From Owenweeksia sp. (GTDB taxonomy: Bacteria > Bacteroidota > Bacteroidia > Flavobacteriales > Schleiferiaceae): a DNA stretch of 64,000 nucleotides. A program made the translations under genes and the position numbers. The notes under the pieces are model-generated. The model ran no database searches, was not told the origin of the DNA, and worked only from the letters and a program-made list of their open reading frames with translations. Location: the NCBI GenBank assembly GCA_028285465.1, contig JANQPD010000023.1, forward strand, positions 62,001 through 126,000, given 5' to 3'. The stretch's first letter is position 1; each line of letters begins with the position of its first letter. Positions 17,505 through 25,754 of this stretch are shown here, piece after piece.

Positions 17505-18528
17505 AATAGAGGGGGAAATACACTTTGGTGTAATTGGCGCAGGCCATATAGGTAAACGATTTGCAGAGATGATTACTCAGCAAAAAGAATCAGTTTTGGT
17601 GGCTATGTGTGATACAAAATCAAGGCAAGAATTAGAGCATCAAAATGAGACTCCGCTTTATGCTAGCCCTGAGGAAATGTTGACGGCGCATCCAGAACTC
17701 GATGTAGTATGTGTCGCTTCCCCTAATGGCTTACACATGTCACATGCTTTGGCAACTTTGGAGGCCGGAAAACACGTAGTCATAGAAAAACCCATTGCCC
17801 TGAGCAAAGCGGAAGCAGAAAAGGTTATTTATACAGCTCTGCATAAAAGTAAGCATGTATTCGGGGTAATGCAAAACCGCTATTCTCCACCAAGTGTTTG
17901 GATAAAGGCACTCATCGAAAGCAAAAAGCTAGGTGACATCTACATGGTGCAGATCAATTGCTACTGGAACCGCGATGCCCATTATTATACATCTGATACC
18001 TGGCATGGGCAAAAAGACCTGGACGGAGGAACCTTGTTTACACAGTTCTCCCATTTTGTAGACATCATGTACTGGCTTTTTGGCGACATCGAAAATATAC
18101 AAGCGCGTTTACGTGATTTTAATCACCAGGAGTTAACGGATTTCGAAGATAGCGGTGTAGTAAGTTTTGATTTTGTGAATGGAGGCATGGGGGTGCTTAA
18201 TTATAGTACTTCTTGCTGGGACAAGAACTTTGAAAGTAGTATTACCATTTTAGCAGAAAAGGGCACGGTAAAAATAGGAGGACAGTATATGAATGAGGTA
18301 GAATACTGTCATGTAGAAAATTATGAGATGCCCGTTTTACCACCAGCCAACCCACCTAATGATTATGGCCCCTATAAAGGGAGTGCGGCCAACCATAGCT
18401 TCTTGATCCAAAATGTAGTAGATGTCTTAAAAGGAAGAGATACTATTACCACTAATGCCTTGGAAGGACTTAAAGTGGTAGAGATCATAGAGCGCATCTA
18501 TAAAGCAGGTGCTTTTGAAAAGAAGTGA
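17497..18528 (+). CDS. Gfo/Idh/MocA oxidoreductase, WlbA/WbpB-like
   Basis: 343 aa. N-terminal Rossmann fold with GVIGAGHIG at residues 11-19 and the family's EKP triad at 97-99 ([10 protein letters not shown]). C-terminal alpha/beta domain includes [20 protein letters not shown] with the catalytic-type histidine. WlbA/WbpB oxidises C3 of UDP-GlcNAcA for 3-amination. Overlap with the WlbB-like gene supports a UDP-2,3-diamino uronic acid pathway, though the required 6-dehydrogenase (WlbO/WbpA) is not visible here. Last gene of the polysaccharide cluster on the + strand. Confidence 0.84.
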   Translation: MTKIEGEIHFGVIGAGHIGKRFAEMITQQKESVLVAMCDTKSRQELEHQNETPLYASPEEMLTAHPELDVVCVASPNGLHMSHALATLEAGKHVVIEKPIALSKAEAEKVIYTALHKSKHVFGVMQNRYSPPSVWIKALIESKKLGDIYMVQINCYWNRDAHYYTSDTWHGQKDLDGGTLFTQFSHFVDIMYWLFGDIENIQARLRDFNHQELTDFEDSGVVSFDFVNGGMGVLNYSTSCWDKNFESSITILAEKGTVKIGGQYMNEVEYCHVENYEMPVLPPANPPNDYGPYKGSAANHSFLIQNVVDVLKGRDTITTNALEGLKVVEIIERIYKAGAFEKK

Positions 18529-18580
18529 GTTTAACTAGTATGTTATTCGAGAGCCTTTTTATTGCTGTGGTGACTAAAGC

Positions 18581-19681
18581 TTATAGCAGGTCGTGATCCA
18601 GCATAAACCCCAGGCTCATAAAAATGCCCAGCCTTCTGTTTTCGGCTTGAGCATTGCCAAAGAGAGGTAAGTTGTTTGGCGTCTCCCCGTAACGTCCTTC
18701 CAGGCGGATGTACACCTTGGGGTCTGGGGTATAGGCCGTGCTTAACGTAATGGCCTGCCATCTTAGACCTCGCTCGTTTCCCCGGGTGTCGGTAAAACTC
18801 CCGCTGATAAACCCGCTACGGTCATCAAAGAATTCAAGGCGGGTGCTCACAGAAAAAGAAGAAGTGAGGTGATAGCGTGCGGCTAACAAGGCGTTAAACA
18901 GAAAACCATCGGGAATACTATCTGCATCCGAACTATACTTCTCCGTACCTACATCCGAGCCAAGCTGCAGGTCAAATTTGCCAAGTTGTGCATTGAAATA
19001 GAGATTGTGGTAGGTGCGAAAGGCGTTATACCCCACTTCACGTGGCTGTTCGTATCCCAGGAGGTTGGTATAGGTAAGAGACCAAAACTCGGTAAAGTGG
19101 TAACTTAAAAGTACACCAACCGATTTAGCGGAGTTGTTGTCGACAAACAAATTGTAGCCATTGAGCAACCACAACTCCGCGTTTAGCTTTTGGTTTCCTT
19201 CATAGCTCAGGCGGGCACCCATCTGGTAAAAGGGCTCGTTGTAGGTGGCCACTGCCGTACTAACAAAAAAGTTGTTCTTTGGCAAAAAGCTTTCCGTGCC
19301 TATATGGGTAGCAAAAAAGCCGGCATCCAGCCAGATGTCTTTGCCAAGCCTGATACCTGCATTGGCTTCCTGTATTTGATTGTAGTCTGTGTCCCAGGTA
19401 GCCTTCATGATATCTCCATAATGCAGGGTAAAGTTTCCCCTTATCCGCTTGCTTTTGTAGTGAAGCCCAATTTGGGCCACATTTAAGGCCAGTTGATCTT
19501 GACGGGGAAAAACCGTGCTGAAGGGCTGTAACCCATTTTGGCCGCCCAGGGGATAAGCGCCATAGCCCGCGTCTATATAAACGTCTAAGGATACCCGGGT
19601 GTTTGTATCCCTTTCTTGCCCGAAGGCGATATGACTAAAAACACAACTCAACAAAGAGGAGCACAGAAGAAGTCTTCGCAT
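18581..19681 (-). CDS. Outer-membrane beta-barrel porin, BBP2/OmpL-like
   Basis: 366 aa from ATG at 19681 (an in-frame TTG lies one codon upstream). A signal peptide ends near SHIAFGQ (residue ~22). The rest alternates short amphipathic strands and turns: QIGLHYKSKRIRGNFTLHYG near 70, RLGKDIWLDAGFFATHIG near 105, a pattern of the BBP2 putative porin family of Bacteroidota. The final residues do not end in the usual aromatic but in DHDLL. Transcribed away from the potassium transporter gene, with a 69-bp divergent gap. Substrate unknown. Confidence 0.8.
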   Translation of the reverse strand: MRRLLLCSSLLSCVFSHIAFGQERDTNTRVSLDVYIDAGYGAYPLGGQNGLQPFSTVFPRQDQLALNVAQIGLHYKSKRIRGNFTLHYGDIMKATWDTDYNQIQEANAGIRLGKDIWLDAGFFATHIGTESFLPKNNFFVSTAVATYNEPFYQMGARLSYEGNQKLNAELWLLNGYNLFVDNNSAKSVGVLLSYHFTEFWSLTYTNLLGYEQPREVGYNAFRTYHNLYFNAQLGKFDLQLGSDVGTEKYSSDADSIPDGFLFNALLAARYHLTSSFSVSTRLEFFDDRSGFISGSFTDTRGNERGLRWQAITLSTAYTPDPKVYIRLEGRYGETPNNLPLFGNAQAENRRLGIFMSLGFMLDHDLL

Positions 19682-19750
19682 CAAACACTTTTCGTTTGTT
19701 ACAGAACCAATTTAACCGCAGTTGGTTTTAATGCAACATTATCTTTATAT

Positions 19751-21085
19751 ATGAACTATGCTTTCTGGCGCAGGTTCGGTGCGTTTGAGCCTTCCCGCAT
19801 TCTTCTTTTCGGTTACCTGACCATTATGTTTTTTGGTTTTGGCCTGCTTGCCCTGCCTGTTTTCCAAGAGAAGACACAACCTTTACTGGATCACCTTTTC
19901 ATTGCTATTTCGGCTGTAAGTACTACGGGCTTGGTGACGGTTTCAGTTAGCGACAGTTACAATTTTGCAGGGGAGCTCATTGTACTCCTACTCATTCAAA
20001 TCGGAGGCTTGGGCTATATGTCGGTAGCTTCCTTTATTATTTTAGGTAGCCGCAAGCGCATTTCCAGTTTTACTTCCCGTTTGTTGAGAACCGATTTCAG
20101 CCTGGGCGAGAAAGCCGAACTCATCGGCTTCGTAAAGGGAGTGGTATACTTTGCCATTGCCATAGAAGCTTTGGGTGCGCTATGTCTGTATTTCATCTTC
20201 TTAGAAAAAGGGATAGAGCAGCCGGTATGGAATGCTGTTTTTCACAGCATCTCTGCTTTTTGTACGGCCGGGTTTGCGTTATTTGGCAATAGCTTTGAAG
20301 CATTCAGCGGCAACGTATGGCTCAATGTGGTTATTAGCGTGCTGGCCTTATGCGGAAGCATTGGTTTTTTGGTATTTGTGGATGTGTACCAGCGGCTGTT
20401 TGGCAAAACAAAAAAACTGGCGTTCACCACTAAGATCATTTTACGCTTTACCGGAGTGTTGCTGGTTTTATCGGTGGTCTTGATCTTACTTTTGCAAAGC
20501 TCTTTCGCACTTAACGATCCCTTAGAGCAGTTTTTGCTTAGTTTTTTCCAGGCTATGACCGCCCTGAGTACGGTAGGTTTCAATACGTATCCCATTGGGG
20601 AATTGTCTGTTACCGTATTATACATCATCATCATTTTAATGCTTATCGGGGCCTCCCCGGCAGGTACGGGGGGAGGCATCAAATCCACAACTATTACCGC
20701 CATGTATGCTGTGGTAAAGTGTACCCTGATCGGGAAAAAACGGATCACTTTTTTAGGCTCGGAAATTCCCAACGACCGCTTGCGCCTGGCCGCGGCTAAT
20801 TTCTTTTTTTACATTATGATGCTTTTTCTTTCCATTTTGCTTTTAAGCTATACCGATAAGCTCGACATATACGCGCTGATGTTTGAAGCCGCATCGGCCA
20901 TAGGAACGGTTGGCTTGAGTATGGGCATTACCGGTGATTTGAGTACTGCGGGAAAGTGGATCATCATTTTTCTCATGATCGTAGGTAGGTTGGGTGCTGC
21001 CACCTTTGGCCTTGCTCTTTTCAGGGGAAGCAGTGATGCTGAAGGAGAGCAGGCAGACGTAGAAAGGGAAGATGTGGTGATTTGA
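19751..21085 (+). CDS. TrkH/KtrB-family potassium uptake channel subunit
   Basis: 444 aa from ATG at 19751; the frame is open further upstream but would overlap the porin start. Four MPM repeats are visible through their filter glycines: STTGLVT, CTAGFAL, STVGFNT and GTVGLSMG. The intramembrane loop GASPAGTGGGIKSTT is also present. Length is nearer KtrB than TrkH. The NAD/ATP-gating partner (TrkA/KtrA) is not adjacent. A strong intrinsic terminator lies 92 bp downstream. Inner-membrane K+ import. Confidence 0.92.
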   Translation: MNYAFWRRFGAFEPSRILLFGYLTIMFFGFGLLALPVFQEKTQPLLDHLFIAISAVSTTGLVTVSVSDSYNFAGELIVLLLIQIGGLGYMSVASFIILGSRKRISSFTSRLLRTDFSLGEKAELIGFVKGVVYFAIAIEALGALCLYFIFLEKGIEQPVWNAVFHSISAFCTAGFALFGNSFEAFSGNVWLNVVISVLALCGSIGFLVFVDVYQRLFGKTKKLAFTTKIILRFTGVLLVLSVVLILLLQSSFALNDPLEQFLLSFFQAMTALSTVGFNTYPIGELSVTVLYIIIILMLIGASPAGTGGGIKSTTITAMYAVVKCTLIGKKRITFLGSEIPNDRLRLAAANFFFYIMMLFLSILLLSYTDKLDIYALMFEAASAIGTVGLSMGITGDLSTAGKWIIIFLMIVGRLGAATFGLALFRGSSDAEGEQADVEREDVVI

Positions 21086-21176
21086 TCTAAAGTATACGTC
21101 AGTGCGCTTCGCAAAACCTTGACACCCTGGATATGTAGCCCAATAATTCTGCACTATATTCGCAACAACCAATTAC

Positions 21177-21203
21177 AAGAGCCGATATCTTCGGCTCTTT
21201 TTT
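21177..21203 (+). terminator. Intrinsic terminator after trkH, inside the mutS-like leader
   Basis: A perfect 9-bp stem AAGAGCCGA / TCGGCTCTT (21177-21185 with 21191-21199) with a 5-nt loop, followed by TTTT. It ends 8 bp before the ATG at 21212, so it either simply ends the potassium-transporter transcript or acts as an attenuator of the next gene. Confidence 0.82.
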
Positions 21204-21211
21204 ATGCCTAC

Positions 21212-22993
21212 ATGTCAAAAAAATTCTATCAGGAAAAGCAAGCGCAGGTAGCGAAGACACTTGCCCAACAAAAAAAACAGGATCGCTTGTATTCCCTTTT
21301 CAGGGCGTTGAGCATACTCACCGCGCTAAGTGCTTTTTACCTGGCCATAAAACAAACTATTCCAAGCTGGCACTGGCTAGGTATAACATTACTGTCACTT
21401 TTCCTGTGGTTACTTAAAAAGCATCAGAATTTACGTGCCCGGATCAAACGGGGCAAAACCTTAGAAGATATTTTAAAACAGGAATGCAAAGCCCTGGATG
21501 GAAACATCAGCCACTTTGAAAATGGAATGGGCTTTCACGATCCTAGGCATATGTATGCACACGACCTGGATGTTTTTGGGCCTGATTCCCTTTTTCAACA
21601 CCTTAACCGTACGGTTACACGTGGCGGAGGACAACGTCTGGCCTCTTATCTCAAGGGAGAAGTAGAAGTTGAGGATCTGATACAGCAGCAGGAAGGGATA
21701 AAAGAGCTGACACAAGTACCTGATTTCAGGCACGCTTTTGCGGTAGAGGGGAAACTTATCCGCGAAGAAGAGGGCTTATTGGCCGGGTTCGAACGTTGGC
21801 TACGTGAAAAGTATACCTTTAATATACTAGGGCATCCTTTGCTCTTGTATTTCCTTTCAGCTCTGGCAATCGGGCTGTTGGGCTTGTTTGTTGTACAGCC
21901 TGGCATACGACATGCAGAATGGTTCGGGTATGCCTTTGCTTTAAACCTGTTGATCAGCTATATGCATTTTAGTAAGATCAAAAGGGCCTATGAGCAGCTG
22001 GGAAAAATGGCCGCTACACTAGGTATGTATGCAGAAATGATCGCACTGATGGAGCGGCTTCTCACAAAGGGCAAAAAAATAGAAGCTTTACAAACGGCCC
22101 TTAAGACAGAGGGAAAAACAGCCAGCCACTCCTTAAGGCAGCTTAAGCGCTTGCTTGACCGTTTTGATCAACTCAACAATGTAGTGGCTCTCATTGTCAC
22201 GAATGGTTTGTATCACAACCATGTGCATGCACTTCGTGCATTGGAAAGCTGGAAATCAACACATAAGAGCAGCTTGAACCAATGGCTTTTTGCCGTGCAT
22301 GAAATGGACGCCCTTTGCAGCCTTGCCAACTTTGCTTTCAATAATCCGGCTTATGCCTATCCCATTAAAAGCAAAACTCCGGAGTACGAAATACAGGATG
22401 CAGCACACCCCTTGATCCGTGCGGAGGTACGCGTGGCCAACAGCTTGTCTTTTATCCAGCAGCCTTACGTGATCCTGACCGGCAGCAATATGAGCGGCAA
22501 GAGTACTTTTTTAAAAACCCTGGGCTTGAATCTTATCCTGGCTAAATGTGGAGCACCGGTTTGTGCCCGCCATATGCGCTTTTACCCCTTCACTATTTTA
22601 AGCAGTATGAAGCTGGTCGACAGCATCAGTAGGGCGGAATCATATTTCCAGGCCGAAGTGCTCAAGCTGAAGCGGGTAAAAGAGATCCTGGATTCAGGAA
22701 TACCCTGTTTTGTACTCCTGGACGAAATACTGCGAGGCACCAATAGTGAAGATAAGCGAAAGGGTACCCGTCTTTTTATGGAAAAGCTTAAGGCCTATCA
22801 GGCCTTGGGCATACTGGCTACACATGATGTGGATGTGGCCCAGTTAGCAAATGATTTCCCCGGGCATTATACCACCGCCTACTTTGAAAGCAGGGTAGAG
22901 GGGAACGAACTTCATTTTGATTATCAATTACGCCCCGGGATTTGTACCACCCCCAATGCCACTAAGCTAATGCAAGGCTATGGGATCATTTAA
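21212..22993 (+). CDS. Membrane-anchored MutS-family ATPase
   Basis: 593 aa from ATG at 21212 (frame open upstream through a terminator, so the later start is chosen). C-terminal third is a MutS domain V ATPase: Walker A TGSNMSGKST near residue 424, SISRAESYFQAEV, Walker B CFVLLDEILRGTNS near 500, and ATHDVDVAQL. The core and lever region precedes it from about residue 105. Unlike mismatch-repair MutS it lacks the N-terminal mismatch-binding domain. It has two hydrophobic hairpins: about residues 25-70 and 210-255. This architecture occurs in Bacteroidota; function unknown. Role in repair should not be assumed. Confidence 0.88.
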   Translation: MSKKFYQEKQAQVAKTLAQQKKQDRLYSLFRALSILTALSAFYLAIKQTIPSWHWLGITLLSLFLWLLKKHQNLRARIKRGKTLEDILKQECKALDGNISHFENGMGFHDPRHMYAHDLDVFGPDSLFQHLNRTVTRGGGQRLASYLKGEVEVEDLIQQQEGIKELTQVPDFRHAFAVEGKLIREEEGLLAGFERWLREKYTFNILGHPLLLYFLSALAIGLLGLFVVQPGIRHAEWFGYAFALNLLISYMHFSKIKRAYEQLGKMAATLGMYAEMIALMERLLTKGKKIEALQTALKTEGKTASHSLRQLKRLLDRFDQLNNVVALIVTNGLYHNHVHALRALESWKSTHKSSLNQWLFAVHEMDALCSLANFAFNNPAYAYPIKSKTPEYEIQDAAHPLIRAEVRVANSLSFIQQPYVILTGSNMSGKSTFLKTLGLNLILAKCGAPVCARHMRFYPFTILSSMKLVDSISRAESYFQAEVLKLKRVKEILDSGIPCFVLLDEILRGTNSEDKRKGTRLFMEKLKAYQALGILATHDVDVAQLANDFPGHYTTAYFESRVEGNELHFDYQLRPGICTTPNATKLMQGYGII

Positions 22994-23117
22994 CAGTTAG
23001 GCTGTAACACCGTGTAATAAGCATGATGCAATTACCGGAAAGTGAAAACCCCTCTCACTATTTAGTAATCTCCAATAAAAGGTAACATAAGTCATTAAAT
23101 TAAAAAGGCAACGCGTT

Positions 23118-23125
23118 TATATTTG
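23118..23125 (+). promoter_or_regulatory. Possible -7 element for the mla operon
   Basis: TATATTTG fits TAnnTTTG and lies 17 bp before the ATG at 23143, in the 149-bp gap after mutS. No convincing -33 TTG. Only the -7 half is supported. Confidence 0.38.
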
Positions 23126-23142
23126 GCTAACGTGTATACCTT

Positions 23143-23928
23143 ATGATGGCAGCACTTTTAAGAATGGTGGATGAGTTCAAGGGCTTTTTGGTAGAAACAG
23201 GAGCTCTTTTCCTTTTCACCTTGCGCTTTTTTAAGGAACTGTTTAACCCTCCTTTTGAAGGGAAGGAGTTGCTGAAGCAATGCTATTATATTGGCAATCA
23301 ATCTCTTGTTTTAGTAGCTCTAACCGGTTTCATCCTTGGGCTGGTTCTGACCTTACAAACGCGCCCTACACTCATCGAATTTGGAGCGGTTTCCTGGATG
23401 CCTAATATGGTAAGTGTATCTATAGTAAGGGAGCTCGGGCCTATGATTACAGCGCTTATCTGCGCCGGGCGAATCGCCTCGGGTATAGGTGCCGAGCTTG
23501 GTTCTATGCGGGTTACGGAGCAGATAGACGCCATGGAAGTGTCGGGCACCAACCCTTTTAAGTACCTGGTGGTTACACGTATACTGGCAGCAACGCTAAT
23601 GCTCCCTTTGTTGGTGGTATTTGCAGATGCAATCGGGCTATATGGCTCTGCCTTAGTGGAAAACCTAAGAGGAGATGTTTCCTTCCAGTTATACTTCAAC
23701 AAGGTTTTTGATAGTTTAAAATATGCCGATCTGATCCCGGCTACTATAAAGTCTTTTTTCTTTGGCTTTGCCATAGGCCTCGTAGGCTGCTACAAAGGCT
23801 ATTACTGCAAAAAGGGCACAGCAGGTGTGGGCGTTGCAGCCAATACTGCCGTAGTGTTTGCCTCCATGTTGTTGTTCGTTATCGATTTTCTCACCGTTTT
23901 TGTTTCGGATATCTTTTTTGAATTCTAA
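23143..23928 (+). CDS. mlaE: MlaE-family lipid ABC transporter permease
   Basis: 261 aa, with five or six membrane helices. The MlaE signature runs through SVSIVRELGPMITALICAGR near residue 87, GAELGSMRVTEQIDAMEVSG near 115 and GVGVAANTAVV near 225. Inner-membrane permease of the retrograde phospholipid transport system that maintains outer-membrane asymmetry. mlaF follows after 4 bp and mlaD after another 4 bp, giving an E-F-D operon without mlaB or mlaC nearby. Confidence 0.93.
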   Translation: MMAALLRMVDEFKGFLVETGALFLFTLRFFKELFNPPFEGKELLKQCYYIGNQSLVLVALTGFILGLVLTLQTRPTLIEFGAVSWMPNMVSVSIVRELGPMITALICAGRIASGIGAELGSMRVTEQIDAMEVSGTNPFKYLVVTRILAATLMLPLLVVFADAIGLYGSALVENLRGDVSFQLYFNKVFDSLKYADLIPATIKSFFFGFAIGLVGCYKGYYCKKGTAGVGVAANTAVVFASMLLFVIDFLTVFVSDIFFEF

Positions 23929-23932
23929 GGAA

Positions 23933-24709
23933 ATGAAAAAGAACCCGTATCAAATAGAAGAGGTCTCTAACCCGCAAAAAGCAATGGTTACAATCCGGGA
24001 TCTGCATAAACGTTTTGGCGACAATCACGTGCTTAAGGGGTTTAACCTGCAGTTGTATGAAGGAGAAAGCCTGGTGGTAATGGGCAAATCCGGTTCAGGT
24101 AAATCTGTCATGATCAAGTGCCTGATGGGGTTGATTGCGCCCGATAGCGGCTATATCGAGGTAATGGGAAAGGAAATAGATTCCCTGGACCAACAGACGT
24201 TGGATCATTTGAGGTCGGATATCGGTTTTTTGTTTCAGGGAGGGGCGCTGTACGATTCCATGACGGTACGTGAGAACCTGGAATTTCCCTTGAGGCGCCA
24301 TAAAAAGAAAATGGGCGGGGCCGTGCAGACTATTGGTCTCGTACGTGAGGCTTTAAGGAGCGTTGGCCTTGAAAGAGCCATAGACCTGATGCCCGCAGAG
24401 CTTTCCGGAGGCATGAAAAAGCGGATTGCCTTAGCGCGTGCCTTGATCCTGAAGCCGAAGATTATTCTGTATGATGAGCCGACCAGTGGCCTGGATCCCA
24501 TCACCGCTAAGGAAATTATAGAACTCATGCGAGACATTCAGGAGAAATACGGCACCTCTTCGCTCATTATTACCCACGATGTAGACTGTGCCCGGGTTAT
24601 TGCCAACCGCATGGTGCTCTTGGTTGACGGGGTAGATTATGCCCACGGGACTTTTGAGGAATTATCAAATGCCACGGATCCAAACATTGAAGCATTTTTT
24701 AAAAAGTGA
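23933..24709 (+). CDS. mlaF: MlaF-family ABC transporter ATPase
   Basis: 258 aa from ATG at 23933, preceded by AAGGA, an unusually good ribosome site for this window; an upstream in-frame ATG inside mlaE is rejected. Walker A GKSGSGKS near residue 50, Q-loop FLFQGGALYDSMT, signature LSGGMKKR near 157, Walker B IILYDEPTSGLDP near 178, and H-loop ITHDVD. GGMKKR and GGALYDS are typical of MlaF. Powers MlaE. Confidence 0.94.
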   Translation: MKKNPYQIEEVSNPQKAMVTIRDLHKRFGDNHVLKGFNLQLYEGESLVVMGKSGSGKSVMIKCLMGLIAPDSGYIEVMGKEIDSLDQQTLDHLRSDIGFLFQGGALYDSMTVRENLEFPLRRHKKKMGGAVQTIGLVREALRSVGLERAIDLMPAELSGGMKKRIALARALILKPKIILYDEPTSGLDPITAKEIIELMRDIQEKYGTSSLIITHDVDCARVIANRMVLLVDGVDYAHGTFEELSNATDPNIEAFFKK

Positions 24710-24713
24710 TAGG

Positions 24714-25685
24714 ATGGAAAAAACAACTGCACAGAAACTAAAGCTCGGAATTTTTGTCATTATCGGCACCGCTCTATTAGTAGCGGCCATCTATTTTGTG
24801 GGCAGCCGGCAAAATGTTTTTGGAAGTACATTTGAGATTACAGCGGTTTTTAAAAATGTAAACGGGCTGCAAAGAGGCAATAATGTGCGCTTCTCAGGTA
24901 TAAACATAGGAACGGTAACCGGTATTGAAATGAGCAATGATACTACCATCCGTGTGCGGCTGCTGATCGAGGAGAAAATGAAAGCACACATTCGTAAAGA
25001 CGCCATTGCCTCTTTGGGTACTGATGGTCTGGTAGGCAGTATGCTCATTAACATCACCCCGGGTCTGGGAAAAGCAAACCTGGTAGAGCCCGGGGATGAG
25101 ATCAGAACTTATAGCCGCATCGCCTCTGAAGATATGTTGAGCACCCTCAATGTAACCAATGAGAACGCCGCCCTGCTTACGTCAGACCTGCTGAAAATAA
25201 CCCAATCCCTGATCTATGGCAAGGGAACATTGGGAAGGCTACTGAATGATACCCTTATGGCGCGGGATATGTATGAAGCGGTTGCCAACTTAAAAGACAT
25301 AAGCATAGAAGTAAACAGGGCCATGCAGGAAGTAAGGACCTTATTGGCCCAGGTGCACTTTGAAGGCAGCGCAGCGGAGGTTTTGCTAAGCGATACGGTT
25401 TCCGGTGAAAAAGTGAGAAAGATGATCCAAAACATGGAGGAGGCCAGTATGGAGCTAAACGGGATTGTGGAAAACCTGAACGGCACACTGGAAAAAATGA
25501 ACGAAGGAGACGGGACAATACCTTACCTGCTTAACGATACGGTTTTAGTGAGGCAACTGGATGCAAGCATGCAAAATATTCAAGAAGGTACCGCACGCTT
25601 CAATGAGAATATGGAAGCCTTACAGCATCATTTTTTATTCAGACGCTATTTCAGGAAGAAGGCGGCCAAAGAAGCTCAGAAATAG
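24714..25685 (+). CDS. mlaD: MCE-domain protein MlaD
   Basis: 323 aa from ATG at 24714. One N-terminal membrane anchor (LKLGIFVIIGTALLVAAIYF, residues 9-28), then a single MCE domain at about 38-120 with FKNVNGLQRGNNVRFSGINI and DGLVGSMLINITPG. The C-terminal half is helical and probably forms the coiled tube used by MCE oligomers. It binds lipid in the periplasm and docks on MlaE. Longer than proteobacterial MlaD (~180 aa), as usual for Bacteroidota. Confidence 0.93.
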   Translation: MEKTTAQKLKLGIFVIIGTALLVAAIYFVGSRQNVFGSTFEITAVFKNVNGLQRGNNVRFSGINIGTVTGIEMSNDTTIRVRLLIEEKMKAHIRKDAIASLGTDGLVGSMLINITPGLGKANLVEPGDEIRTYSRIASEDMLSTLNVTNENAALLTSDLLKITQSLIYGKGTLGRLLNDTLMARDMYEAVANLKDISIEVNRAMQEVRTLLAQVHFEGSAAEVLLSDTVSGEKVRKMIQNMEEASMELNGIVENLNGTLEKMNEGDGTIPYLLNDTVLVRQLDASMQNIQEGTARFNENMEALQHHFLFRRYFRKKAAKEAQK

Positions 25686-25701
25686 CAATGATCGTTTCTG
25701 A

Positions 25702-25748
25702 AAACCTGCCAGGTTTCTCAGCGGTAGATAGATAAACCGGGCAGGTTT
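25702..25748. repeat. Inverted repeat AAACCTGCC...GGCAGGTTT between convergent genes
   Basis: AAACCTGCC at 25702-25710 pairs perfectly with GGCAGGTTT at 25740-25748. The left copy continues into AGGTTT, so each side is also a near-palindrome of about 15 bp (25702-25716 and 25734-25748). It lies between mlaD (+) and the TPR gene (-), where it could act as a bidirectional terminator; no long T run follows. A dispersed repeat is the other option. Confidence 0.6.
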
Positions 25749-25754
25749 AATGCC

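Noticed and set aside
19616-19750. Upstream extension of trkH to 19616
   Set aside because: Would overlap the porin start and signal peptide; ATG at 19751 begins the recognisable TrkH N-terminus.
20242-20772. 176-aa - strand frame opposite trkH
   Set aside because: Shadow; no signal or domain and opposite to conserved TrkH filter motifs.
21212-22993. Calling this gene a mismatch-repair MutS
   Set aside because: Lacks the mismatch-binding domain and has membrane hairpins, so repair function is not supported.
23858-23932. Upstream extension of mlaF inside mlaE
   Set aside because: The ATG at 23933 has AAGGA before it and starts the ABC domain at the usual distance.
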